Source: Nyssa sinensis (taxonomy: Eukaryota; Streptophyta; Magnoliopsida; Cornales; Nyssaceae). From it: DNA of 64,000 bases. A program made the translations under genes and the position numbers. Each line of letters begins with the position of its first letter. Within the stretch, counting starts at the first letter, position 1. The stretch covers positions 36,707,896 through 36,771,895 of the forward strand of contig CM018043.1 of the NCBI GenBank assembly GCA_008638375.1. The letters are read 5' to 3'. Below, one piece after another: positions 53,146 through 64,000 of this stretch. Below the pieces are notes generated by a model. The model searched no databases and was not told the origin of the DNA. It worked only from the letters and a program-made list of their open reading frames with translations.

Positions 53146-53518
53146 GTCACATCATTAACATAGGATTCAAAAGGAACAATATCAGGAAAATGATCAAAGA
53201 TAAATAAGGTCTGATTTTGGCATAGTGTTGAGAACTATCAGGAATAGAGAGAAAAGTAATATGCTTCATAAAAATCACATTTCAAGAGACATAGAGTTTG
53301 TTAGCAACAAGATCATAATAATGGTACTTCTTTTGTCCCTCACCATAACTAAGAAAGACGCACATTATTGAACGAGTAAAAAGTTTGGTACAAGCTACAT
53401 TAGAAAGGAGAACAAATCATGTACATCCAAACACTCAATGAGAAGTAATCAAGAGGTTTACCACACAATCTCTTAAAAGAAGAGACTCCAGAAGTAATGA
53501 TTGATGGAATGCAGTTAA

Positions 53519-53980
53519 TCAAGTGAATTGTTGTAAGAACAGCTTCCCCCCAAAAGGTACTAGGAACACTAGCAGACAGCAGAAGAGAACAAGCTCGGCC
53601 ACACCATTCTTCTTAGGTTTATCTACGCATGAAGACTGAAGAGTAGTGCCAACAAATTTTAACAAGTTGAAAAAGGCATTATAGGAAGATTCCCCACCTA
53701 AATCACACCGAAAACATTTAATAACTGAAGAATACTTAGTACATACCATGGCACAAAAACCAGAGAATATACAAAGAAATTCAGAGTGATGCTTCATTAA
53801 ATAATCATCAATAAAAAAAAAAATTGGATGCCTTTTGGTAGAGATAGGAGAAGGTCCCCATGAATCAGAATGAATAAAATCAAAAGGTGCTAGGGAAACA
53901 ATGGAGCTTTTATTAAAAGGAAAGGCAATAAGTTTTGCTACTTTACATCCACTATAATCCGAAATATCATGGCAATCCAA
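53519..53980 (-). pseudogene. Copia element 2 integrase
   Basis: Integrase core 'FDFIHSDSWGPSPISTKRH' with the first Asp kept. The second block reads 'RCDLGGESSYN' where D-N/G-G-E-Y is usual, so the Asp is there. Helper sequence 'VDKPKKNGVAE' replaces the usual TPQQNG. It ends in frame breaks. Confidence 0.75.
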
Positions 53981-55245
53981 ATTACCTAAATAACCAGTTG
54001 AAACTAAAAACTGTGAATGACTACTAGAAATATGACCAAGATGAGAATGCCATAAATAGTAACTAGAGAATCTTTGGACTTAAACGAAAAGAAGCTAAAT
54101 CAATTGAAGAGGTAGAAACAACAGGAACGTGCAAGTCCTTCAACACATACATTCCTCCCTTTTACGGTATGTCCTACTCAACTTCTTGCACCGACGATCT
54201 TGCACAATACAATCAGAGGAGGAGAAGTGAACTAAAAAACCAGAATCAAATAACTGACTAACAGGGATCAAATTTAACGTGAGTTGATGAATATAATAAA
54301 CATTAGGAAGAGAAAATTGAGAGACGATAGACCCAATGCCTTCCAAGGACATAGGAGTGCCATTGGCAGCAAGAACAAAAACGGAAGGAGGAGAAAGAGT
54401 ATATACAAATAAAGATGAATCACTAGTCATATCATACTATAGGTAGCACCTGAGTCAAAAAACCCAAATGGTTCGAGATATACTTGAAGGCCTCGAGGAC
54501 AATGAACCTACAGAGAAAGAGATTAATCATTTCGCTAAGATGTAGAAAGGAGCTTCTGCAATTGCTCAGTGATCAAAGACAAGGATGAGGATGTAGAGGG
54601 CTCAGCCACCGATGGTGCAATTGATGCAATGTGACAATCTCTACCTCTATATGACTGTTGTTATGGTCCACAAACTCCATTATTCACTAATTTAGGGCAT
54701 TGTGCCTTCTAGTGACCCTTTGCACGACAGAAAGCGCACACATCAACACCCACTCTGACTCACTGCCTAGGCTAAGTGCTAGTTTGTGGCTTAGGTGGAA
54801 CAACTAATGTTGCCTGTGTAGGTGAAGGGAGAAGACCATTTTCTGGAAGAGCCTTAAGACGCACCTACCCAGGTAGGAATTCATTCACCACTGAATCAAC
54901 CGAGGGAAGAGGATTGCAATGAAGAATAGAACCGCGGAGTCTCTCGAAATCATCTCCGAGTGCCATCAAAACATGTACTAACTGCTGCTCCTCTCTATAT
55001 GTACGAATACGATATAGCTTACAGGAGCTCAACCCTGTAGGCTCAGTGAGAGTTAATTGATCCCAAAATTCCATCATAACAGAGTAAAACTCTTTTATAC
55101 TCTCATAACCTTGTCAAGCAACCTAGATGTCATACTGCTAATTGATATCTCTTCGCTAAGTTGGATTGTAAAAACTTCTTCGATAAATACCCCAAGATTT
55201 CTTTGGTTGTGTCAAACTTAGCCAAATGTACTCTAATGGACTGAT

Positions 55246-55476
55246 GAAGACAATATGACTTGAATTGAATCAATATTTCATTCTAAATTGATTACATGTT
55301 TACATACAATGTCCCTATTTATCATGTACAATAAGGATCAAAGTATAGAAATAATAGAGAAAAGGAAACAAAGGAAAAAAGGAAATAAAAAATATGTCAA
55401 CTAATAATCTCCTACCATAATCTCCTCCAAATCACATTCAAAATATTTCCCATTTAAATTAGTCGGGATTTCCACA
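55246..55476 (-). repeat. Copia element 3, 3' LTR
   Basis: 231 bases, TGAAGACAATATG...TTTCCACA on the plus strand. Confidence 0.92.
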
Positions 55477-55483
55477 CTCTCCC

Positions 55484-56528
55484 TCAAGTTGGATCAAAGA
55501 TGTTGATCATGTCTAACTTGCAGATAAAATCTTCAAAGCTGGACCTCTGTAGACCCTTAGTGAATATATCTGCTAATTGTTCTCTTGTAGGGATATAGGT
55601 CATGCAGACTGTCCCTTTCTCAATTTTCTCCTTTATAAAATGCCTATCAACTTCTATGTGTTTAGTCCTGTCATGTTGGACCGGATTATGGGAAATGCTG
55701 ATAGCGGCTTTGTTGTCGCAGTAGAGTTTGATGGGAAGCTCTATTGTGATATGTAGTTCCTCCAAGAGCTTCTGTAACCACAGCCCTTTCACACATCCCT
55801 TGTGCAACGGCTCTGAATTCAGCTTCAGCACTACTTCTGGCTACCACATTCTGCTTCTTGCTCCTCCATGTTACTAGATTTCCCTAAACATAGGTACAAT
55901 AGCCCGTGGTAGACCTTCTGTCTTCTACTGATCCTGCCGAATCTGCATCTGTATAAATCTCTACCTTCTTACTGTCTCCTCTCTTAAAGAATAGACCTCG
56001 CCCTGGAAAGCCTTTCAGATATCTGAGAATCTTATATAATGCTTCTAGGTGACCCTCCTTTGGTGAATGCATATGTTGACTGATCACACTCACAGCAAAA
56101 GCAATGTCAGGTCTGGTGTGAGATAGGTATATCAATCTACCTGCTAGTCTCTGATATCTTTCTCTATCTACTGGTTTTCCAGCGTCTTCCATTCTTTTTC
56201 CTGCCTCAATCGAAGTATCACTTGGCTTGCAACCAAGCATCCCAGTTTCAGTCAAAAGATCGAGTACATACTTTCTCTGAGATACACTAATTCCTTTCTT
56301 TGACCTGGCTACTTCCATTCCCAGAAAATATCGCATTTGACCTAGGTCTTTTACCTCAAATTCTGTGGCTAAGACCTTCTTCAATCTTTCTATCTCTCTT
56401 GTGTTATCTCCAGTAAGAATGATGTCATCGACGTATACAATCAGGATGGTCCTGCTTCCATCACTGGATTGTTTAATGAACATCGTATGATCTGACTGTC
56501 CTTGTTGATATCGTTGATTCTTCATCAC
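55484..56528 (-). pseudogene. Copia element 3 RT end and RNase H
   Basis: RT catalytic 'LIVYVDDIILTGDN' near 56440-56400, 'MRYFLGMEVARSKKGISVSQ' and 'RLIYLSHTRPDIAFAV', then RNase H 'DADSAGSVEDRRSTTGYCTYV', a stop at about 55887, and after a shift 'LYCDNKAAISISHNPVQHD', 'KHIEVDRHFIKEKI' and 'EQLADIFTKGL' to the end at 55484. In 'DADSAG' a Ser replaces the usual Trp, as a check against element 4 shows. Confidence 0.88.
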
Positions 56529-57670
56529 TTTTGCAAATCTATCAAACCATGCCCTTGGTGATTGTACAGGGATTTCTTCAGTTTACATACTCTGGTTTCA
56601 TCTCCTTCCTTGTAAACTCCTGGAGGTAGCGTCATGAACACTTCTTCCTCCAGTTCACCATTCAGAAAAGCATTCTTGATGTCAAATTGGTGGAGTGGCC
56701 AATCCAGATTTGCTGCCAAGGACAAGAGTACCCGTATAGTGTTCAGCTTTGCCATAGGTGCAAATGTCTCGGTGTAGTCAATACTATATGTCTGAGTGAA
56801 CCCCTTTGCAACTAGGCGAGCTTTGTATCGTTCCACTGTACCATCCGCCTTGTACTTCACTGTGAATACCCACTTATAGCCTACTGGCTTCTTCCCCTTT
56901 GGCAAAGACATTACTTCCCAAGTTCCATTTTTTTTTAATGCTCTGATTTCTTCCATTACTGCTTTTCTCCATTCTGGAGTTCCCAAAGCCTCCTGGATAT
57001 TTTTAGGAATCTGGATCCTGTCAAGGTTAGACGTAAAAGCACGACATTTGGTTGAAAGAGCATTGTAAGAGACAAATTTTGAGATAGGATGGGAAGTACA
57101 TGAACGAGGTTGTTTTCTAAGAGCAATGGGTAGGTCATCAAGATTTGTTACCTGGTCAAGCTTGGATTTTGGCTCATAAGGAGTCGGAGCTATCATCGGT
57201 TCTGACTCTTTTGGTGCTTCGGATGTGAAGGTCTCATCAGTCTTTGATTTAGGTGGTTTCCTTGAGTAAACAAGTGTCTCCCTGCCTGTTTGTTTTACCA
57301 CATCTCCTCCTGAGTTCAAGGTTCCTTCTGTGTTGGACAAGAAAGGAGGAGGTGTGCTGTGTGGGATAGACTCAAAGATCGCCATATCAAAGTCTATATC
57401 AGATTGTTGAGCTTCTCTCAAGGACTCCCCCTGAAGCGAGTAGTAGGGAGTATGCTCAAAAAATGTGACATCCTGACTAACATATAACTTCTGTGAGAGA
57501 GGATCATAACATTTGTAACCCTTTTGAGTAGGGGAGTAGCCAAGAAAGACACATTTGAGAGCTCTAGGATCCAATTTGTTACGTTGGGAGGCGTGAATGT
57601 GGACAAACACTGTGGACCCAAAAACACGGAGAGGGAGAAAGGAACTGACTCGAGAATTAGGAAAGGCCTC
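56525..57670 (-). pseudogene. Copia element 3 integrase tail and RT N-terminal half
   Basis: Integrase C-terminal part 'LDPRALKCVFLGYSPTQKGY' and 'DVTFFEHTPYYSL', a variable linker, then RT start 'WRKAVMEEIRALKKNGTWEV', 'YKARLVAKGFTQTYSIDYTE' and 'FDIKNAFLNGELEEEVFMTL'. The frame is lost at 'KKSLYN', where the neighbouring element 4 has ten more bases, so a 10-base deletion is likely. Confidence 0.88.
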
Positions 57671-58507
57671 CTAGAATTTTTGGAGAGGAGTTGCAAATGA
57701 GAGAACCCGACTAGGCATTCGATTGATGAGAAATGCAGCGGTTAGAATGGCATCACCCCAAAAATTATTTTTCATGTGAGAGGTAAACATTAAGGCACGA
57801 GCTATCTCAAGAATATGTCGGTTTTTTCGTTCAGCAACCCCATTTTGTTGGGGGGTTTGAACACAGGAACTTTGATGAATAATACCTTTGTCTTGAAAGT
57901 AAGGACTTAAGGAGGAATTGAAGTATTCTGTGCCATTATCAGTGCGAAGAATCTGGATTTTTGTGTGAAATTGGGTGTAAATCATGTTGTAGAAATTCAT
58001 GAATACCGAACTAACCTCAGATTTGTCGTTTAGTAGGAATACCCAACAGAGACGAGAATGGTCATCAATAAAGGTTGTAAACCATTTTTTGCGGGTCCGA
58101 TTAGGTATCCGTGAAGGACCCCAAAGATCACTGTGAATTAGGGTAAAAGGTAGTGATGGTTTATAAGAAGATGTGGGAAAACAAGTACGATGATGTTTTG
58201 CAAGTTCACAAACTTTACATTGTAAATCCAAAGGAGTTTTATTCAAACAAAGTGATGGAAACAACTGTTTTAAATATTGAAAACTAGGATGGCCCATTCG
58301 TTTATGCCATAACAAAAGATCACTATCCCTAGGACTAAATGCAGAATTACAAAGAGGAGGATGACACTGTTTATTCATGGGAACATCATCAAAGTAATAG
58401 AGTCCCTCGCATTCCTTAGCACTGCCAATCGTCTTCCCCGATGATAGATCCTGAAAAACACAATGAGAAGACAAAAAAATAGCTGAGCAATGAGATTGTT
58501 TGGTTAG
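57671..58507 (-). pseudogene. Copia element 3 GAG-pre and integrase core
   Basis: 'LLWHKRMGHPSFQYLKQLFP' with the H-H-C-C zinc site ('CKVCELAKHH'), the core 'LIHSDLWGPSR', 'TFIDDHSRLCWVFLL', 'LRTDNGTEYFNSSL' and 'TPQQNGVAERKNRHILEIAR'. Asp, Asp and Glu of the DDE site are all present. A stop separates it from the part before (near 58512) and from the part after (near 57674). Confidence 0.9.
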
Positions 58508-59362
58508 CTAACTAATAGACAACAAATTGCAAGAGAGATTAGGAATATGAAGTACAGACTCCAAAGTAATAAATTCAGAGATACGGATACTCCCCTTGCC
58601 AGCTACTGGGGATAAAGTACCATCTGCAATTTTTATTTTCAAGTTACCAGCACAAGGTGAATATGTGGTGAATAAATGATGGGCATCAGTCATATGGTCA
58701 GATGCACCTGAGTCAATAATCCAGGGAGTATGGTGTAAAGTAGAACTAAGGGCTGACAAAAAAGTACCTTTGTGGGCTAAGGAACCCGATGGCATTTGAT
58801 TAGAGGACTGACCCGAGGTTTGGAAGGTCGAAAACAGAGCATAAAGCTTCTCAAGTTGCTCGGGGTTAAAACCCCCACTAAAGGACTGTTCAGTAGAGGC
58901 CTGGTATCCATGAGATTTATTGGGCTGTCTGGGCTTCCAATCTGCAGGCTTGCCATGTAAGGTCCAACAGGTATCTTTGGAATGGCCCGATTTTTTGCAA
59001 TGCTCACAAAAAGGTCTTTTATTTTGTTTTGGGCCAGATCCATGATTTGGGCCGGATCCATTATGAGGCCCATGAAGCCCAAGACTTATATAGGCTTCCA
59101 ACCCGCCAGACATATGGGTCTGTCTTGACCCATTGGACGACCCACGCGACATACCATCTTCTCCATCAGAGACGTGGTTCGGTCGTGAACCAGACCTGCT
59201 CGTCGACACCATTCCTCGACTCTCAAGAGCAGAGCCCTCAATCCCTGTCTCTGCTTTCTCCTTCAACATCACCTTCCGTCTCTGTTCTTCCCGTCGCACC
59301 TCAGCAAAGACCTCACGGATGGAGGGAAGTGGTCGTCGACCCAAGGACTCTGCTGCGAACAT
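58508..59362 (-). pseudogene. Copia element 3 gag C-terminal part and protease
   Basis: Contains a CCHC knuckle 'CEHCKKSGHSKDTCWTLHGK' near 59010-58950 and the protease site 'PWIIDSGASDHMT' near 58725-58690, ending 'LHIPNLSCNLLSIS' at a stop. It overlaps the upstream gag frame by one-base shift. Confidence 0.9.
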
Positions 59363-59969
59363 CGTCGAGTTCGCGATTCAGCCCTGCCAGAAATTCGAAC
59401 ACCCTCTCGGCTTCCATCCGCTTCTGGAATCGAACACTGTCACCCGTGCACTCCCAATCTTCGCCGCAACTGAGATCAAGCTCTTGCCGCAATCCCAACA
59501 TCTCGGTGTAGAATTTTGTAACTTCCCGATCTCCTTGTTTCATCTGCCAAAGCCTTGTTTTGAGTTCGAAAATCTGCGATGCATCTCCGGCATCTGAGTA
59601 CGTCTCTCGCACAGCATCCCACACGTCTTTTGCAGTCGGGAGGAACATGTAAGTTCTTCCGATGGTTGGTCTCATGGAGTTGATCAAGCATGAGGTGATG
59701 AATGAATTCTCTGAACGCTATTTTTGAAGAGCCGTTGCGTCACTGGAGGGAGGCTGCTTGATCTCGCCTGTCAGGAATCCCAGTTTTCCTCTGCCGTCAA
59801 TAACCAGCATGATGGATTGGGCCCATTCTCGGTAATTCTTTCCATTCAATTTCTCTACAGTGAGATGGAATGAGGAATTCTCAATTCCTACAGTCGAACT
59901 CATGGAAGTGATGGTCTCTGACTCTCCTTCTTGAGTTACCGACTGGGTAGATTCATGGCTGGCGGCCAT
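59313..59969 (-). pseudogene. Copia element 3 gag N-terminal part
   Basis: ATG at 59969, 'MAASHESTQSVTQEGESET', then 'LNGKNYREWAQSIMLVIDGR' (the gag N-terminal fold start). One in-frame TAG at about 59730, where Trp is usual, then 'GRTYMFLPTAKDVWDAVRET' and 'FEFLAGLNRELDDVRSRVL' to a one-base shift near 59340. Confidence 0.9.
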
Positions 59970-60007
59970 ATTTTGCTAGGGTTTTTCGAATCCCTGCTCT
60001 GATACCA

Positions 60008-60239
60008 TGAAGACAATATGACTTGAATTGAATCAATATTTCATTCTAAATTGATTACATGTTTACATAGAATGTCCTTATTTATCATGTACAATGAGGA
60101 TCAAAACATAGAAATAACAGAGAAAAGGAAACAAAGGAAAAAAGGAAATAAAAAATATGTCAACTAATAATCTCCTACCATAATCTCCTCCAAATCACAT
60201 TCAAAATATTTCCCATTTAAATTAGTCGGGATTTCCACA
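60008..60239 (-). repeat. Copia element 3, 5' LTR
   Basis: 232 bases, nearly identical to 55246-55476. Confidence 0.92.
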
Positions 60240-60500
60240 ACTGATCAATGGAATTATTTGTCCAAGTAATAATCTTTGGATTATCAACTTCCCAAGTGGA
60301 CAACAACTGATTATAGTAATCTACCTTGGTATCGGTTGGAACTTTCATTAACACCAGTAATGTAACCCCACATATTTTTGCCTAATAGAAACTTCATCAT
60401 TACATAAGCATAATTACCTCCTGTTACCCTTACACTAATATCCTAAAGGGAGTCAGAGTTCCCACTTTCCATAACCAACCAAAGAAAATAGAACTGAATA

Positions 60501-60944
60501 AATTGTAAAAGTAGGCTAGAGCAACAAGAACAATCACCAAACCATAAAACCCAACTTCAAATATCACAAATAGTCCTAAATCAACAATTGCAACATTGTT
60601 TCAAGGCTACACACAATAGAATGCAACAAAACACAAAAACACACTAACATAATACTAACCAACCAAACAATAAGTACCCAACCTCCAATATCCCAGAAAA
60701 ACCACAAACCAACAATTTCAAGTCAAATTCAAGGTAAAAAAAACTACAAGACAAGTCTCCCATGCACTGCACAGTGCACAACCGACCTTCAAAATCCACT
60801 AAACACAGCAAAAACCAAACCAAACCAAACCAGCAGGGGATGGTTAAATTCACCTTCTAAAGGCCAAAACGCAGCTATTGTGACTAATTAGAAGCATTGA
60901 AATTGATAAAAAGGCTCCAATTAACAAATTAAAAAATTGAAAGC
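60501..60944 (-). other. Copia element 2 leader or flank
   Basis: No coding region recognised. AC-rich sequence upstream (on the minus strand) of the copia 2 gag start. The 5' LTR of element 2 is not identified here. Confidence 0.4.
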
Positions 60945-61126
60945 TGTAGAGAAAAAGAGTAAAATCTTGTATATTCGAATGTATATAATTCACATACTTG
61001 GGTTCCTATTTAATATGTACAAAGAGAACTAAAAAGGAAACAAAAAAAGGTCAAACCAAATAATCAGCCTAAATCTCCTACCACAATCTCCTCAAAATCC
61101 CCTTCAAATTATTCGGGATTTCCACA
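60945..61126 (-). repeat. Copia element 4, 3' LTR
   Basis: 182 bases. The 3' third (ATTCGGGATTTCCACA on the plus strand) is shared with element 3; the remainder is diverged. Confidence 0.8.
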
Positions 61127-61133
61127 CTCCCCC

Positions 61134-63072
61134 TCAAGTTGGATCATAGATGTTGATCATATCCAACTTGCAGATAAACTCTTCAAAGCTGGACCTCTGT
61201 AATCCCTTAGTGAATATATCTGCTAATTGTTCTCTTGTAGGGATATAGGTCATGCAGACTGTCCCTTTCTCAATTTTCTCCTTTATAAAATGCCTGTCAA
61301 CTTCTATGTGTTTAGTCCTGTCGTGCTGAACAGGATTATGGGAAATGCTGATAGTAGCTTTGTTATCACAGTAGAGTTTGATGGGGAACTCTACTATGAT
61401 ATGTAGTTCCTCCAAAAGCCTTTGTAACCATAGCCCTTCACACATCCCTTGTGCAACAGCTCTGAATTCAACTTCAGCACTACTTCTGGCTACCACACTC
61501 TGCTTCTTACTCCTCCATGTTACTAGATTTTCCCAAACATAGGTACAGTAGCCGGTGGTAGACCTTCTGTCTTCTATTGATCCTGCCCAATCTGCATCAG
61601 TATAGATTTCTATCTTCTTACTGTCACCTCTCTTAAAGAATAGACCTCGCCCTGGAGAGCCTTTCAGATATCTGATAATTTTACATACTGCTTCTAGGTG
61701 ACCCTCCTTTGGTGAATGCATGTGCTGACTGACCACACTTACAGCAAAAGCAATGTCAGGTCTAGTGTGAGATAGATAGATCAATCTACCTACTAGTTTT
61801 TGATATCTTTCTCTATTCACAGGCTTTCCAACGTCTTCTGTTCTTTTTCCTGCCTTCGATCGGAGTATCGCTTGGCTTGCAGCCAAGCATACCAGTCTCA
61901 GTCAGAAGGTCAAGTACATACTTTCTCTGGGAGACACTAATCCCCTTCCTTGATCTGGCAACTTCCATTCCTAGAAAGTATCGCATTTGACCTAGGTCTT
62001 TTACCTCAAACTCTGTGGCTAAGACCTTCTTCAATCTTTCCATCTCTCCTGTGTTGTCTCCAGTGAGAATGATGTCGTCGACGTACACGATCAGGATGGT
62101 CCTCCTTCCATCATTGGTTTGTTTGAAGAACATCGTGTGATCTGACTGTCCCTGTTGATATCCTTGTTTCTTCATCACCTTCGCAAATCTATCAAACCAA
62201 GCCCTTAGTGATTGTTTGAGTCCGTACAGGAATTTCTTCAATTTACATACTCTGGTTTCTTCTCCTTCCTTGTAAAATCTTGGTGGTAGCGTCATGAACA
62301 CTTCTTCCTTTAGCTCACCATTCAGAAAAGCATTTTTGATGTCAAATTGATGAAGTGGCCAGTCCAGATTTGTTGCCAATGACAAGAGAACCCGTATAGT
62401 AATTAGCTTTGCTACTGGTGCAAATGTCTCGATGTAGTCAATACCATATGTCTGAGTGAACCCCTTTGCAACTAGGCGGGCTTTGTACCGTTCTACTGTA
62501 CCATCCGCCTTGTACTTCACCGTGAACACCCACTTACAACCCACTGGTTTCTTCCCCTTTGGCAAAGTCATCACCTCCCAAGTTCCATTTTTTTCCAATG
62601 CCCTTATTTCTTCCATCACAGCTTTTCTCCATTCTGGAATTTCCAAAGCTTCTTGAATATTCTTAGGAATCTGGATTCTGTCAAGGTTAGACGTCAAAGT
62701 AAGACACTTGGCAGAAAGAGCATTATAAGATACAAATTTTGAGATGGGGTGGGAAGTGCATGAACGAGGTTGTTTTCTAAGAGCAATAGGTAAGTCATCA
62801 AGATGTTTTACCTGGTCAGAATTGGATTTTGGCTCATGAGTAGTCGGAGCTATCACCGGTTCCGACTCTTTTGGTGCTTCGGATGCGAGAGTCTCATCGT
62901 GCTTTGATTTAGGCCTCCTTGAGTAGACAAGTGTCTCCCTGTCTTTTGGTTTTCCCACATCTCCCCCTGAGTTCAAGATTCCTTTGGACAAAGAATGAGA
63001 GGGTGTACAATATGGGGTAGATTCAAAGATCGCAACATCGAAGTCTGTATCTGAGGGTCGAGCTTCTCTCAA
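61134..63072 (-). pseudogene. Copia element 4 RT and RNase H
   Basis: One long frame 63072-61813: RT with 'WRKAVMEEIRALEKNGTWEV', 'FDIKNAFLNGELKEEVFMTL' and 'LIVYVDDIILTGDN' (YVDD intact), ending in a one-base shift near 61850. RNase H then runs from about 61850 to 61134 with 'TDADWAGSIEDRRSTTGYCT', 'SSAEVEFRAVAQGM', 'LYCDNKATISISHNPVQ' and 'EQLADIFTKG'. Apart from the shift all motifs are intact. Confidence 0.9.
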
Positions 63073-63081
63073 GGACTCTCC

Positions 63082-63966
63082 CTAAATCGAGTAGTAGGGA
63101 GTATGCTCAAAAAATGTGACATCCAGACTAACATATAACTTCTGTGAAAGAGGGTCATAGCATTTGTAACCCTTCTGAGTAGGAGAGTAACCAAGGAAGA
63201 CACATTTGAGAGCTCTAGGATCCAACTTATTACGTTGGGGGGCATGAACGTGGACAAACACTGTGGACCCGAAAACACAAAGTGGGAGAGAAGAACTGAG
63301 TCGAGAATCAAGAAAGATCTCTTGGAATTTTTGGAGAGGGGTTGCAAATGAGAGAACCCGACTAGGCATTCAATTGATGAGGAATGTGGCAGTCAGAACG
63401 GCATCACCCCAAAAGTTAGTTTTTATGTGAGAGGTGAACAGTAGGACACGAGCTACCTCAAGAATATGTCGGTTTTTCCGTTCAGCAACCCCATTTTGTT
63501 GGGGGATGTGAACACAATAACTCTGGTGAATAATACCTTTGTCTTGAAAATAAGGACTCAAAAAAGAGTTGAAGTACTCAGTGCCATTATCAATACGAAG
63601 AATTTGGATTTTTGTGTGAAATTGGGTGTGAATCATATTGTAGAAGTTCATGAATACCGAACGAACCTCAGATTTATCGTTTAGTAAAAATACCCAACAG
63701 AGACGAGAATGGTCATCAATAAATGTAATAAACCATTTTTTGTGGGTCCTATTGGGAACCCGTGAAGGTCCCCAAAGGTCACTGTGAATCAGGGTACAAG
63801 GCCGTGATGGTTTATAAGGGGATTTAGAAAAAGTAGTGCGAGTATGTTTTGCAAGTTCACAAACTTCACATTGTAAATCCAAGGAATTTTTATTCGAACA
63901 AAGTGACGGAAACACATGTTTTAAATATTGAAAACTAGGATGGCCCAATCGTTTGTGCCATAACAA
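63082..63966 (-). pseudogene. Copia element 4 integrase
   Basis: 'LWHKRLGHPSFQYLKHVFP', 'CEVCELAKHT', 'LIHSDLWGPSRVPNR', 'TFIDDHSRLCWVFLL', 'LRIDNGTEYFNSFL', 'PQQNGVAERKNRHILEVARV'. DDE residues present. In-frame stops near 63370 and at about 63080 interrupt the polyprotein. It extends past 63966 toward the window edge. Confidence 0.88.
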
Positions 63967-64000
63967 AAGATCACTATTCCTAAGACCAGATGCAGAATTA

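Larger units (their letters stand above)
55246..60239 (-). mobile_element. Ty1/copia element 3, complete and young, with few lesions
   Basis: 4,994 bases with a perfect target duplication ACTGA (55241-55245 and 60240-60244). LTRs 55246-55476 and 60008-60239 differ by about six substitutions and one A-run indel. The primer site TGGTATCAGAGCA on the minus strand abuts the 5' LTR at 60007, and a polypurine run (TTGAGGGAGAG) abuts the 3' LTR. gag, protease, integrase, RT and RNase H are in copia order. Lesions: in-frame stops near 59732, 58512, 57674 and 55889, an extra base near 59340, a 10-base deletion near 56566 and a shift near 55800. Confidence 0.92.
48960..60500 (-). pseudogene. Ty1/copia element 2, old, host of four insertions
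   Basis: On the minus strand: gag start near 60471 ('MESGNSDSL' then 'GGNYAYVMMKFLLGKNMWGY'), interrupted by copia element 3, then gag again at 55240-54860 ('LLMALGDDFERLRGSIL'-like), protease and GAG-pre region 54430-54140, integrase 53980-53519 ('FDFIHSDSWGPSP', 'GGESSYNAFFN', 'KKNGVAE'), RT 52333-51860 and 50975-50268 ('VLFLYVDDMILIGDD'), and RNase H 49616-49000 (split by a MITE). The tail ends at GAGTTTGAGGGGAGG, a polypurine tract at 48986-49000. Stops and shifts throughout. Inserts: 49627-50001, 50986-51851, 52334-53145 and 55246-60239. Confidence 0.8.
60945..64000 (-). mobile_element. Ty1/copia element 4, 3' half, runs off the edge
   Basis: 3' LTR 60945-61126 (182 bp, plus strand TGTAGAG...TTTCCACA) preceded on the minus strand by the polypurine run TTGAGGGGGAG. 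The coding parts resemble element 3 in order and sequence, but the LTR is shorter and diverged, so it is a separate member of the family. gag, protease and the other LTR are beyond 64000. Confidence 0.85.

Noticed and set aside
1..64000. CRISPR arrays, rRNA genes, bacterial operons, organelle DNA
   Set aside because: None seen; repeats are TE parts or microsatellites and the gene structure is plant nuclear.

Overview
The window is plant nuclear DNA: AT-rich, full of plant LTR retrotransposons, MITEs and microsatellites, with one recognisable host gene split by long introns. The organism cannot be named from this sequence; a flowering plant with a TE-rich genome fits.

Host gene. Five exons on the plus strand (20666-47094) give a continuous 147-codon start of a CAMTA5/6-type calmodulin-binding transcription activator, ending just after the CG-1 DNA-binding domain. 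Intron phases agree at every junction. The later domains (TIG/IPT, ankyrin, IQ) are not in the window, so intron 5 is at least 16.9 kb. A likely TATA box lies about 220 bases before the ATG.

Layout. 1-11053: nested and partly inverted fragments of one long (3-4 kb) LTR family, with two inserted copies (474-3926 and 5275-8304) that have target-site duplications. About 11060-18280: a dead Mutator-like transposase gene (minus strand), split by a 4.17-kb LTR-type element (13432-17600, TSD GATTT). 18280-20660: AT-rich DNA and the CAMTA promoter. Intron 1 (20730-31784): a complete but decayed Ty3/gypsy element of Tat type (21042-30569, minus strand), with an extra antisense ORF and a 72-bp tandem repeat. 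Intron 2: a LINE 3' part (minus strand) carrying a hAT MITE and a TRIM element. Intron 3 (34979-46801): a SINE-like insertion, a Tourist-like MITE, a broken Ty1/copia element (minus strand) with its own MITE, an inverted LTR pair, a structurally complete non-autonomous LTR element (42442-46318, TSD CATTT) and a second TRIM. Intron 5: two related Mutator-type MITEs and an old copia element (about 48960-60500, minus strand) that hosts two hAT-type MITEs and a young complete copia element (55246-60239, TSD ACTGA); a second member of the young family starts at 60945 and runs off the right edge.

The main result is the order of insertions. At least nine insertions have duplications that can be read directly, and at several of them the interrupted reading frame or LTR resumes when the insert is removed. 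All six coding retroelements inside the CAMTA transcription unit lie antisense to it, while the short tRNA-Met-primed elements lie in sense.
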